NCBI GenBank assembly: GCA_035771165.1
Contig: JAWNZC010000348.1
Span: 1,364,001-1,428,000 of the forward strand
DNA from: Paragorgia papillata
Taxonomy: Eukaryota; Cnidaria; Anthozoa; Scleralcyonacea; Coralliidae
Reading direction: 5' to 3'
DNA length: 64,000 nt
Below, piece after piece: positions 20,601 through 32,900 of the stretch. The notes beneath the pieces are model-generated. The model did not search any database. It was not told the DNA's origin and saw only the letters and a program-made list of their open reading frames with translations. Position 1 is the first letter of the stretch. Each line of letters opens with the position of its first letter. A program made the position numbers and the translations under genes.

Positions 20601-21407
20601 TAATTAAGACTGACACTACGCTAGAGCTGTGCCATGAACTCAGTAAAATAAAGCTAAGACTAGGTCACCAGCTACAAGGTAACTACAAGGTAGTATAGAA
20701 TGCTGCCTTGTCATGCAGTTTGTCACTTTGTTAGTGTATAATGCTTAAATTGTTGAAAATCAGCATAAAATGAAGAATAAAATAAACACGAATGTCAAAG
20801 CAGTAAGCGACTTTTGTCGCGTTGAAGCAGTGCTTCTCAACATGAGATCATTTAGTTGGGTATAAATTAATAAAATATATAGTGAACAGCACGGTGTTTA
20901 GTGTTTACATTCTGATTTTAGAGTTTTAAGCATAGCAAGTTTTTTGTTTTATGTTTTAAGCCTCGCCACTGTCGCTTCTTCTCAATTTGGCATGCACATA
21001 TAAACGCGCATGGCAACTTCACGCAATTAAAATTGGCTTAAGTTCGACGATTACGTTTAAACGCATTGCATTGTGGTCGGTTATATTTTCGACTACAGTG
21101 CAATGCGCTAATGAACGACTTGAAAAAAGCCCCCACAACATTATTTAGTTCTGTTGCCTTGCTCGCTTGCTTCAGGTTCGCTCGCTGCGATTGCTGTCGA
21201 CAGCAATCAGCATTCTAAAACGTTTTATGGGGAAAGAATATAATTTGCTATAATTTATGATATCAAGCTAACTTAATGAAACATTTTACATGCAGATGTA
21301 TGATAAATAATTTCATGTTTTCTTCAAGTTTTATAAAATACCATTTGGAAAGTGTACTTGCTGATTGGTCAAAGTCGTATTTCTATATAAGTCTAATATT
21401 TATTATC

Positions 21408-21711
21408 AGGGTTCGTACAAAACTTGAAAGTCGATCTTGCCCAAAGTCCTTGAATTTGAAAACAAAAATTCAAGGCCTTGAAAGTCTTTGAATTTATAAG
21501 GAAGTGCTTGAAAGTCCTTGAATCCTTATTTTAATTTTTGTGACATTTTCTGAAATTTGTCAGCATGTGTGCGAATAAAGTGGCAATTTTTCGTGACTTT
21601 TTACTGCTTTCTAAAGCCTTCTTTTCAGCCCATTGGTCCTTGAATTTCCATGGCCTTGAAAGTCCTTGAAAAGGCCTTGAATTCCGCTCTTCCTGACATG
21701 TACGAACCCTG
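21408..21711. mobile_element. hAT-like MITE with CAGGGTTCGTAC ends
   Basis: CAGGGTTCGTAC is inverted at the right end (GTACGAACCCTG). The interior is filled with degenerate CCTTGAAAGT/CCTTGAATTT motifs in both orientations. CAGGG ends suggest hAT; no clean 8-bp duplication is visible. Confidence 0.75.
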
Positions 21712-21902
21712 TACTGTATTATATATTTCTATATTATGTATAACAAAAGTCTGGGAACGCAGCCAAACTCTAAGTTCTATGTTGTTGTTCACGTTTATGC
21801 AAATGTCCATGTGCACTTTCACACTTACTGAGCACATTGCATTTTCTGTAGCATACCTAGTGTTCAGGTTTAATTGCTCAACCGTGCTGTACAAATAGTA
21901 AA

Positions 21903-22080
21903 TTAAAGCCTGGTTTCCAGATAGCCGTAAGAGCCGGCGGCATGGCTGCGGCAAGGGGCGATGGTCCAATCATAGACAGTATTGAATTAGCCAGCAATAA
22001 AAAGCTGTATGCGATTGGACCGTTCCCCCTTGCCGTAGACATGCCGCCGGTGCTTACGGCTATATGGAAACCAGGCTTAA
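21903..22080. mobile_element. TTAA-flanked MITE with AGCCTGGTTTCC ends
   Basis: The ends AGCCTGGTTTCCAGATAGCC and GGCTATATGGAAACCAGGCT are inverted, with TTAA on both sides. GGCATGGCTGCGGCAAGGGG is mirrored inside. A truncated copy lies at 38164-38303. Confidence 0.85.
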
Positions 22081-22548
22081 TAAACGTAAAACAATATTGG
22101 ACCTACTATATAGAATTCGCAGGGCGCGTGCGGGCTAACCAGGGTTAAGGTAGAATTAAGTTAAGGTCGCTTTTGGGCTTAGCTTGGTCTGTTTGGCCAT
22201 GATTTGGCCTTCTCGGGACCTGTCTATTCAGCTTCTCTGGGCTTTTTCAGATCTGTATCTCCTTGTCTCAGGGGCCGCGGAGCGCCTTTTAAAGTGTGTG
22301 TGTGTGGGGCGGGGGGGGGCTAAAAGGAATGGGGGCTTTCGCGGCGCGAAAAGTTTTTAGGGGGGTCGAATTGCTAAACCTCTAAAACGTTATTTCCTGC
22401 ATTTTGAAGGACGTTTATCTATATTTTTAGCATATATATTACTACAAAATGTATGCAATCGCAATATTATGGGATGGCCCTCAACACCGTAAATCGATAG
22501 CCCAATTTTTCAAAGCTTTTATTTCTTTGCCTGGGCTAAAAAGTGTGT

Positions 22549-22625
<77 letters not shown>

Positions 22626-22632
22626 GGGGGGG
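22549..22632. repeat. Poly(G) tract of about 75 bp
   Basis: Essentially uninterrupted G from 22549 to 22624, then T and six or more G. It follows a GTGTGTGTGTGGGGCGGGG stretch at about 22298-22318. Reading-frame hits of polyglycine across it are artefacts. Confidence 0.97.
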
Positions 22633-22689
22633 CTAAATGCCCCTCCCCCTCCGCGGCCCCTGTGTCTTGACCTTTGTGAGGTTTTCTGC

Positions 22690-22691
<2 letters not shown>

Positions 22692-22753
<62 letters not shown>
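22692..22753. repeat. (TA)n microsatellite
   Basis: About 31 TA dinucleotides, 60 bp downstream of the poly(G) tract. Confidence 0.97.
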
Positions 22754-22755
<2 letters not shown>

Positions 22756-22838
22756 AATTCTCAAAAATTGATTATTAGAAAGAACATTTACTTCCGGTGT
22801 TGGTGCGTGACGTCATTGGAAGCGAAAGTTAGCAACAC

Positions 22839-23388
22839 CAATCTCGTCCCAGAGCCCACGTTCCCCACCCGGGAAACGAGAGACTGGGATAATCCGTTTC
22901 ACATCGATATTTCATTGGCTGATGAACACAGTGAACTCTATATAACTCTTCTTCCGGATAACAAGAATCCTGTGTGGTGTGAACAGATTTTATAAAATAA
23001 CATGTATACTACGCGAGCCCTGATTGGTCAATTGCCGTGTTTGGATCAGAGTATCCAAACACGGAAAATTCCCGCCAAAACGATGTCGGACAGTATATCA
23101 TATTCACTTGTGATTATTTTATAAAAGAAATACCAAATGGTTTTTTCCGTGTTTGGAGACTCTTATCCAAACACTTGGGAAATTGCTCGACTTTCGAAAA
23201 GCTAAAAACACTCGCCTACGGCTCGTGTTTTGTTACGCTTTTCTCCAGTCTCGCAATTTCCCGCGTGTTTGGATCAGAGTATCCAACACGGAAAACCATT
23301 TGGTATTTCTTTAATCCCAGAGCCTCTCGTTTCCTTCTCGTTTCCCGCCCGCTGGATAAGGGGAACGTGGGCTCTGGGAACGAGATTG
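22839..23388. repeat. Nested fold-back elements upstream of spartin
   Basis: CAATCTCGTCCCAGAGCCCA near 22839 pairs with TGGGCTCTGGGAACGAGATT ending near 23388. Inside, AAGAAATACCAAATGGTTTT (about 23127) pairs with AAAACCATTTGGTATTTCTT (about 23312). Inside that are two copies of GTGTTTGGATCAGAGTATCC. Confidence 0.8.
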
Positions 23389-23497
23389 ACTCAGTGGATT
23401 GACTCGATTGACTCGATGTTTAATATTTATGCATCGAGTTCACTTATGACTGCACTGCACAAACAGACGTATTTATTCCGCTGTAAATGTGTAATCT

Positions 23498-26400
23498 ATG
23501 GCAGCAGTAGAAACAGAGAGAAAGGCTTCACAAGTTCTTATTAAGTCCCATTATGATCAAGCTACAAAGTGAGTTTAAACTTTTTGTGTTTTTTTTAACA
23601 TAAATATTTGTTGGACTGTCAAGTGTCGCAAGGATATACTTAGCTTTTTTAGGTTTTATATTATTTTGTGTTTGTTTTAGAATGATCAGGCTTTTAAAAC
23701 ATAGTTAGAGGGCCAAGAACCAGACAGTGTTTACTGTTTAATATCTAATAAAAAATAATTTATATAATTTTCATTTTCAAATATTAATTTAACTACATGT
23801 AATTATAAAATACTGTATGACACAAAATGTTTGGTTTACTGTACAAGTACTAATTGAGGTGTGTATCCGTTCTAAAAAAGTGTACAAACGTTTTGTGATT
23901 TTTAAAATTTTGTAGGATTGTTTTGGGATGTTTGAGATATTTTTTTGATTTTCATTGTATGAGATTTTTGGGGATATAGATAAACTAGACTGTTAATTAT
24001 GCAACAGGCTCTTTACTGGTTGTATTAGTTGTTCACATTTTAAACATGCATGTGCAAACACTCGCATGTATATACATTTTGTAAAATTATAGCTGACTGA
24101 GGCAATGTTACTGTATATTTTTATTTTTTATCATTAATTTGTGACTTATAAATGAGTTTTACATTTTAAAACATGGCAGATATATTACTAAAGGAATCGC
24201 ATGTGATGAAAGTGGTGATAAAGAACAGGCAAATACTCACTACAATAAAGGTTGGTCTTTTTTATTTAATATTTTTACTTAATTGTAATTATTAGTTTTT
24301 GTTTATTTTATTTTTTTTCAGTTAACTGTTTTTTAACTGATTTACTCAACATTTATTAAAGCATTACGAAGTATAGATGTTGGTCTTGCATTAAAATGCA
24401 GTGAAAATGGGCATGATGTTGAGAAGTCCAAGAAAATTCATGAGAAATTAAAGAAGTAATGTAAAATGCTGTTATAATAAAAAAATTAAAATATTAAATG
24501 TAATATTCCTTTTTAATTATTGACTAGTGTATTAAAATAATTTAAATTATGGCATGTTTACATTATAATTATTGAAAACAAAAATATGATCTTCAGATCA
24601 TAACTAATTTAATATAATACTGTACATGAATGCAGTTAAGAAAGGTAAAGCTAAAAAGTGGTATTATTGGGAAGAAATATTAATATTAACAGCAGTATGA
24701 GTAACTAGATTTTGATATGCGTGCATAAAATGAGATAATATATTACACTATTAAATATACCGTCGTGTATACTCATGCAGTACAATCTACATTGTATAAT
24801 AATATTATTTTTTGTGCAAATGTTTTGCTGCAGCTGCCATTAGTGTAATTTATTTTGTTATATGTAATAGGTTAAAGATTCAAGTTGAAGACAGATTAAA
24901 AGTTTTAAATTCAAATGCTGCACCTGAAGGCAAAGCTGCTCCTCCCAGGCCTCCCCCTCCTAGGCCTCCTCCTATCAGTGTGGATTCTCAGAAGACAGTT
25001 CCACATCATTACATTCCTGAAACAGTTGATGAAGCTCAGTCCAGTGTACAGAACTGGGAAGATGCACGAGAATTATTATCAATTAAAAATGGTAATGATT
25101 ATTGATCCTGTTCCTAGATAATGTTCTAACTTGTAGTATTGGTAATGTCTTGGGAGGTGTGTGTGTGTGTGTGTGTGTGTGTCGAGGGGGGTGGGTGGGA
25201 CGTCATACTGTCAAACATATTGTGAAGCATTAAAGGCTTGATAATGGTTTGTACATCATAAATTCTAGTTGATTTATGTGTTATTGACAAATCTACAGTG
25301 TGTAATCTTATAGTATATGATTTGGTGAGTGTTGTTAACTTCTCACACAGTATACAAGATGTATCAGACAAAGTATTTTTGTGTTGGAGTTGAAATGAAA
25401 TGAAATGAAATGAAATGGAATTAAATTCAGTAAAATGAAGTGAAACAAAATGAAGTGAAAAGAAATGAAGTGAAGAGAAGTGAAGTGAAATTAAATTAAA
25501 TGAAGTAATTTAACTAAATGAAGTGAAAAGAAATGAAGTAAAAAGAAATGAAGTATTACTAAAAGGAATGAAGTGAAACAAAATGAAGTGAAATGAAATG
25601 AAGTGAAAGGAAAAGAAATGAGAAGAAATGAAATGGAGTTAAACAAAATGAAGCAAAAGGAAATACAGTGAAATGAAATGAAGTGAAACAAATGAAGATA
25701 GATAGATGAATTTTCTTTAGACCTGGTAAAATTATCTGACAGTACTAATTAACTAATTATAATCATGGTATATACAAGTTAATATCTAGAATTATATATA
25801 AAAAGGATTACTGTATGTTATACAAATACTGTTTTACCTGATTGCCTTGTGGTCATTTTTGAAAGCACTCAAAGATTTCCCTGATCTGATGAACATTTCC
25901 ATGTAGTGAAACGAAATGTAGTGAAACGAAAAGTAGTGAAATGAAAAGTAGTGAAACGAAAAGTAGTGAAACGAAATGTAGTGAAACGAAAAGTAGTGAA
26001 ATGAAAAGTAGTGAAACGAAATGTAGTGAAACGAAAAGTAGTGAAACGAAAAGTAGTGAAACGAAAAGTAGTGAAACGAAAAGTAGTGAAACGAAATGTA
26101 GTGAAACGAAAAGTAGTGAAACGAAAAGTAGTGAAACGAAAAGTAGTGAAACGAAAAGTAGTGAAACGAAATGTAGTGAAACGAAATGTAGTGAAACGAA
26201 ATGTAGTGAAACGAAATGTAGTGAAACGAAAAGTAGTGAAACGAAAAGTAGTGAAACGAAAAGTAGTGAAACGAAAAGTAGTGAAACGAAATGTAGTGAA
26301 ACGAAAAGTAGTGAAACGAAAAGTAGTGAAACGAAATGTAGTGAAACGAAATGTAGTGAAACGAAAAGTAGTGAAACGAAATGTAGTGAAACGAAAAGTA

Positions 26401-29400
26401 GTGAAACGAAAAGTAGTGAAACGAAAAGTAGTGAAACGAAAAGTAGTGAAACGAAATGTAGTGAAACGAAATGTAGTGAAACGAAAAGTAGTGAAACGAA
26501 ATGTAGTGAAACGAAAAGTAGTGAAACGAAATGGAGTGAAACGAAAAGTAGTGAAACGAAAAGTAGTGAAACGAAAAGTAGTGAAACGAAAAGTAGTGAA
26601 ACGAAATGTAGTGAAACGAAATGTAGTGAAACGAAAAGTAGTGAAACGAAATGTAGTGAAACGAAAAGTAGTGAAACGAAATGGAGTGAAACGAAAAGTA
26701 GTGAAACGAAAAGTAGTGAAACGAAAAGTAGTGAAACGAAAAGTAGTGAAACGAAAAGTAGTGAAACGAAATGTAGTGAAACGAAAAGTAGTGAAACGAA
26801 AAGTAGTGAAACGAAAAGTAGTGAAACGAAAAGTAGTGAAACGAAAAGTAGTGAAACGAAAAGTAGTGAAACGAAATGTAGTGAAACGAAAAGTAGTGAA
26901 ACGAAATGTAGTGAAACGAAATGTAGTGAAACGAAATGTAGTGAAACGAAAAGTAGTGAAACGAAAAGTAGTGAAACGAAATGTAGTGAAACGAAAAGTA
27001 GTGAAACGAAATGTAGTGAAACGAAAAGTAGTGAAACGAAATGGAGTGAAACGAAAAGTAGTGAAACGAAAAGTAGTGAAACGAAAAGTAGTGAAACGAA
27101 AAGTAGTGAAACGAAAAGTAGTGAAACGAAATGTAGTGAAACGAAAAGTAGTGAAACGAAAAGTAGTGACACGAAAAGTAGTGAAACGAAAAGTAGTGAA
27201 ACAAAATGTAGTGAAACGAAATGTAGTGAAACGAAATGTAGTGAAACGAAAAGTAGTGAAACGAAAAGTAGTGAAACGAAATGTAGTGAAACGAAATAAG
27301 GTGAAACGAAATGTATTGAAAAGAAGTGCAGTGAAAGTGAATAAAGTGAAACAAAATAATAACATTTATTTATACCGCGCAAATTCAACTTTAAGGTTTT
27401 CAAATGCGCCTTACAATAATTTTTGACATGGCCGAGTCGAAGGCATATCAAAGGCGCTCAGGCAGCCGCCATACGACACATATCGGCCCACGAATTACAG
27501 ATAAGCCCTAGGTGTTGATTTTACGGAGGGAGGAAAACCGGAAAACCCGGCGAAAAACCCTCGGAGCACAGGAGAGACCAACTAAACTCTACTCAAACTC
27601 AAGCTCGAGAACGGGATTGTTCCCAGACGGTCACCCATCCAAGTACTAACCCCGTCTAACCGGGCTTAACTATTGGTGAGAGGCAACGCCCTAACAGCAC
27701 ACGCCATCCGTGCACCCCCATGCAAAATGAAATAAAATGAAGCGAAATGAATTGACATATGTGAGATAAAGTGAAAAATTAAAAAATTTTTGACTGCAAA
27801 AAAATCTCAGTTCTGTAATTAATATTAGTGTTTAGTGATTGTATACAGTAATTAGCATTTATGCATTCTTTATTATGGTGGATGGCAACAGTTATAAAAT
27901 GATGTATAGTTTAATTTGGGTCAATCCTGATTTTTTTCTATGTTTCAGGTGTGACAATGTTTTTTGTTTCTGAAGAAGGACAGGTGACGACCTTGTATCA
28001 GCCACAAACTCTCCGTGCCTTACAGCTGGTTAATCAAACTTCAGGTTTGTGCTAAATTAACAATAATTAAACAATTCAGTATTGAGCTTTTCTCATGTCA
28101 AGAATTATCATAGTCGAAGTTTGTCTTTTGAGAGCTTGATATTTTGATATAAAAAAGTTGAATTAATTAAATAATTGTTTCATTATACATTTCAGTTGAA
28201 AATGTAGAGAAGAAAACCGGGGGGTAAGAGGTGAAGGGGTACGAAAATCCGACGATCCGATCCGTTAATTTTTGTGGTCAAATCCGCTAATCCGAATCCA
28301 CAGTTATCAGTTTTGTTGAACTTTACGAATTCGCACGATTTACGCAAATTTTACTTCAACATGCTGACAATTACTTTAACTTGTGTTACATTTTTTGACA
28401 ATAATAGACTGTCAGTGATGTAATCTGATCAATAACAAAAATCCAAGATAGGAATAAGATCCAGCGTCCGTAGAAAATTACAAGCAAAATCCGTGATCCG
28501 AGGTCAATTATTGGGAAAATTCGCAATCCGCCACTTTTACAGGATCCACAAACCCGACAGATTTTTAGGTCAAAACCCGCCGATCCGTAAATCTACCCCC
28601 CCCCCCCCCCCCCCAAAAAAAAAAGTTTTTTTTAATGTCAATTATCTACTTAACCAGATAAAATTTAATGTATTTAATATTGGCCACCCAAGACCCAAGT
28701 ACAGTCACTATAAGAAAATGAATTTCAATCAATTATAATTAATATATATATATATAGATATATATACTAATATATAATTATATATAATTATTTATACAAT
28801 ACCTGGTGCCCCGGAATGGTGCCTCACCAAGTCTTTTGATAGATCGTGGAGACTCTTTATTTTTTATATCGGATTTAAAAAGCGGAGGTAAAAAGCAATT
28901 ATAGCGATTACATTTCACGAAGATGTTCTATTTATGTCGAAAACTTGTTTATCAGAAAATTTTTGACATGCATGTTTTTGGTTTCTCTAGAAGTCTATAA
29001 CTAGCCGGGATCTACGACACCTAGCCTCTAACTCTAAGTTGTTTTAGAAACAAAGCAAAAGTTATTCCAAATAACGTGTACACAATCAAATTTTGATTGA
29101 CGAAACACAACTATTAAAGTTGTACACGTTATTCGGAATAACTTTTGCTTTGTTTATGCCAAAGAAATCATATACAGTATATAATGGAGAATACGGTTGT
29201 TGTGAATTTGTGTTTTGGATAATCTTTTAGATTATAGCAATGCAGCGGCCTTTTTACATTGTGGTTCCTGGGTATTTCCTTTGATTCCTGGAAGTTCTCC
29301 TATTTTAAAAACTGAAGAAAGAACGTTTATGATTCCCGATATAAATCTGGATCATGGGCAAACTGAAACGGCTCGGGGACAATTTGCCCAAGGAAAATTC

Positions 29401-29882
29401 CCAACTGTTGGACTGGTCTTCTCTCCGGAAACAACTGATGATCAAATTAAACGTTTTGAAAGAATACTAAAATGCTACGCAGATTATAGACATTATACAC
29501 CTCATGCCGATACTTCAGCGTACGATCAGACTACAGCATTACCATCAGCACCAGCACTACCATCAGAACTAACTACACTGCAGCCTGAAACTGTATCTTC
29601 AGAAAGAGCTTTAGTCCCAGCTGGTGATGGAACTGTTTCTGAAAACAATGAAGAGCAGGTAATTTCTGAGAATACATCAAACAGTGAAAAATAAACATGT
29701 TGTCATTACATGTACGATATGACAAAAGCGGAGACTCCTAAGTGCTCGTAAAACTGCTCACTTGCTTGTACAAAATTGATCCGACGGAAAGAGTTTCCTA
29801 CTTGCTTGCCTTGTATATTTTTGTTTTCTTGTAGTTGTGTAACTTGCTTGCTTTTTTCCTTACTTGCTTCCTTGCTTTTTTC

Positions 29883-29913
<31 letters not shown>

Positions 29914-32900
29914 CCTTCCTTCCTTCCTTCCTTCCTTCCTTCCTTCCTTCCTTCCTTCCTTCCTTCCTTCCTTTCTTCCTTCCTTCCTTCCTTCCTTCCT
30001 TCCTTCCTTCCTTTCTTCCTTCCTTCCTTCCTTCTTCCCTTCCTTCCTTCCTTCCTTCCTTCCTTCCTTCCTTCCTTCCTTCCTTCCTTCCTTCCTTCCT
30101 TCCTTCCTTCCTTCCTTCCTTCCTTCCTTCCTTCCTTCCTTCCTTCCTTCCTTCCTTCCTTCCTTCCTTTCCTTCCTTCCTTCCTTCCTTCTTCCCTTCC
30201 TTCCTTCCTTCCTTCCTTCCTTCCTTCCTTCCTTCCTTCCTTCCTTCCTTCCTTCCTTCCTTCCTTCCTTCCTTCCTTCCTTCCTTCCTAACTTCGTTCC
30301 TTCCTTCCTTCCTTCCTTCCTTCCTTCCTTCCTTCCTTCCTTCCTTCCTTCCTTCCTTCCTTCCTTCCTTCCTTCCTTCCTTCCTTCCTTCCTTCCTTTC
30401 TTCCTTCCTTCCTTCCTTCCTAGCTTGCTTCCTCCCTTCCTTCCTTCCTTCCTTCCTTCCTTCCTTCCTTCCTTCCTTCCTTCCTTCCTTCCTTCCTTCC
30501 TTCCTTCCTTCCTTCCTTCCTTCCTTCCTTCCTTCCTTCCTTCCTTCCTTCCTTCCTTCCTTCCTTCCTTCGGGATCTCCATTCCTTCCTTCTTTCCTCC
30601 CTCCCTCCGGGCCCTCTATTCCTTCCTTCCTTTTTCTATCCTTTCTTTCACCTTGTTATATATGTCCACTATATAATCGCTTTATATTTTTTATTAAAAA
30701 ATGTTCTTAAGTTAATTGTCAAAATTGAACCCTTTAATTTTTAGAGCTCAACCTGGGGAGCCAAAGTGTCAAAGGTAAAGATTTTTAATATACTTTGCAT
30801 TAGTTTCCTCTGAAGCAATTTTGACGAAATGTACCGAATTGTTTTGATTACGTTTTTGAAAGGGAATTGGAGTTGGCGCTGTTCTTGTTTCGTGGGGATT
30901 AAATAAAGGCGCACAGATTGGTGGAAGCCTAATCAATCAAGTAATTGCTCAGACTTGTATCCACTGATCTCTATATAACTGGATTGCTCATCCTTTATGG
31001 TCAGCAGTAAACATTTTGAAGCCACTGGTGGCCATATTGGTACTCCAAATTCGTCATCTTCGCTGGCTTCATTTTTGGAGCCGGATGGGCAATCCAGTTA
31101 TATAGAGATCAGTGCTTGTATCTCATTGAAATTATATGTTTCTTTGTTAACCAAGTGGGGTAGGATTGATAGTCAGATGTAGCCTGCGCCGCAGATGTCC
31201 GAACCCGGTTTGAAACCGGCGGCTTTGGACGTCTGCGGCGCAGGCTAAGTAAGATGTAGCTGAAAAATGTTATTGCATGAGGGTGGTTGTCATTGAGGTC
31301 AGTTTGGCCTTCGTGTAATTTTCTAAAGGTCTATATTATTTTATTAAAAACGTTTCTTCTATATGTATTTGGTGATTTGTCAACATTACATGTGAAAATG
31401 TTAGTGTTTACATTTTGATATATTTTCAAATATTTTATACCAATTTTGCACAAAAATTACTTTTTAGGGATCAGAAAAACTCCGAGGAAAGATAAAACCA
31501 AATGAAGAATCTGCAAAGATTGATCCAAAACTTGAAGAAAATGTACGACAAATAAAAACTGCAACTGGTGAGATAGCTGCCAATAATTTTAAAAAGCATG
31601 CATTTTCTTGAGAGATTATTGAAAACCCTAAAGAGTTAAAAATATAGCAGAAAAATATTTTGGGATCACTTCGAACCTTTGTAACCTGGCGTATTACGGA
31701 TTGGGAAGTATCTATTTTTCTGCGCGCGTAGAGGAAATGCTTGCGTTGCTCAACTTCCGTACAAATGCGTGCTAAATTTTTAATTATTCGCGCTAAATTT
31801 GATATCGCATTCCTTGCAGTCCGACTATCGTTTCTCCTAGGTTCGTCAAAGGTTTGCGATTGTGAAAGCTTGACAGTTCAGTTCTGATTTTGAATAATGA
31901 CTATATCCAAAATGCATTCAAAGTCTAGGGAATACTTGCTCTGCTAACAGCATTCTACACGCGTTACTGTCTTTTACGCCATACCGGAAGTAAATTACTG
32001 CACATGCGACACACTAGGAGTTGCAGAGGCTTAAATATGCCGTAGTCTAAAAGCAAGGTGAAATTGATAGAAATACACATGCAAAATTACTATAAGTAAC
32101 AGGGGTCATCAAGGCTACCTAAGAGTGATGCAAATTCAAAATTGTTACCTGGATCTACTGGACACCCCACGGAAACGCAACTACTTTCACCAATACCAAA
32201 GCAATCTGGTATGGCGTAACAGACAGCAACGCTTGCAGAATGCTGTTAGCAAAGCAACATTCCCTAGATTTTCAATGCCCTTTAGATGCTGAGTCATTTT
32301 TCAAAATCATAACTGAACTGTAAAACTTTAACAATCGTAAACCTTTGAAGAACCTAGGAGAAACGATGTAGTCGGGGTCTGTCAGGCTGCAAGGAATGCG
32401 ATATCAAATTTAGCGCGAATAATTAAAAATTTAGCACTCATTTGTACGGAAGTTGAGCAATGTAAGCATTTCCTCTACGCGCGCAGAAAAACAGATACTT
32501 CTGTCATAGGCCAGGTAACCAAGGCTCTAAGTGATCCCAAAATATTTTTCTGCAAAATATATATATAAAGAATGAACTTAAAAAGTGAAAACTGCATGTA
32601 AACTAAATATTTAGATCTATGTTTACCTTACGTTTCCTAGCTTTTTCCCAAGTACCCTCAACTATATAGAAAGCACTCAGAGACTGCATATACCTCTGCC
32701 AGCGGATTATTCTAGAAAAAAGGCTGACTTAACCAGACCTCCACATGCATATGTATGAATAAAATGCCTAATTATACACTTATAATAACGCAAAGAAAAA
32801 TATTGGTGTCCCTTTTGGTCCATGATCGCTCTATTCTTTAAACAATGGAAGCCATTGTTATTTGTTAATTCAGTTAAATATTTAGTTAAAGCTTTGCATA

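Larger units (their letters stand above)
20014..20675. repeat. Third copy of the 15838-16184 MITE family, split by insertions
   Basis: Left part 20014-20170 (TTATGAGAAATTAT, GCAGATTTTATG) and right part 20601-20675 (TAATTAAGACTG, CTAGAGCTGTGC) align to the two halves of the copies at 15838-16184 and 52124-52533. The break is exactly at the TTAA insertion at 20171-20600. Confidence 0.8.

Noticed and set aside
22449..22995. Polyglycine open frames
   Set aside because: They read through the poly(G) and (TA)n tracts; no conserved sequence on either side.
25834..27451. Four 450-530 aa open frames of SSETK, VVKRK, FHYFS and LLFVS type repeats on both strands
   Set aside because: They arise because the 15-bp unit is a multiple of three and lacks stops in several frames. 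The array lies inside spartin intron 4.
27600..27700. A functional 5S rRNA gene
   Set aside because: Only the 3' half matches; the 5' half and a T-run terminator in the right place are missing, and the body is shared with another repeat.
29776..30710. Open frames of LPSFLPSF and KEGRKEGR type, 171-291 aa
   Set aside because: Products of the (CCTT)n tract on both strands; intronic and without any non-repeat domain.
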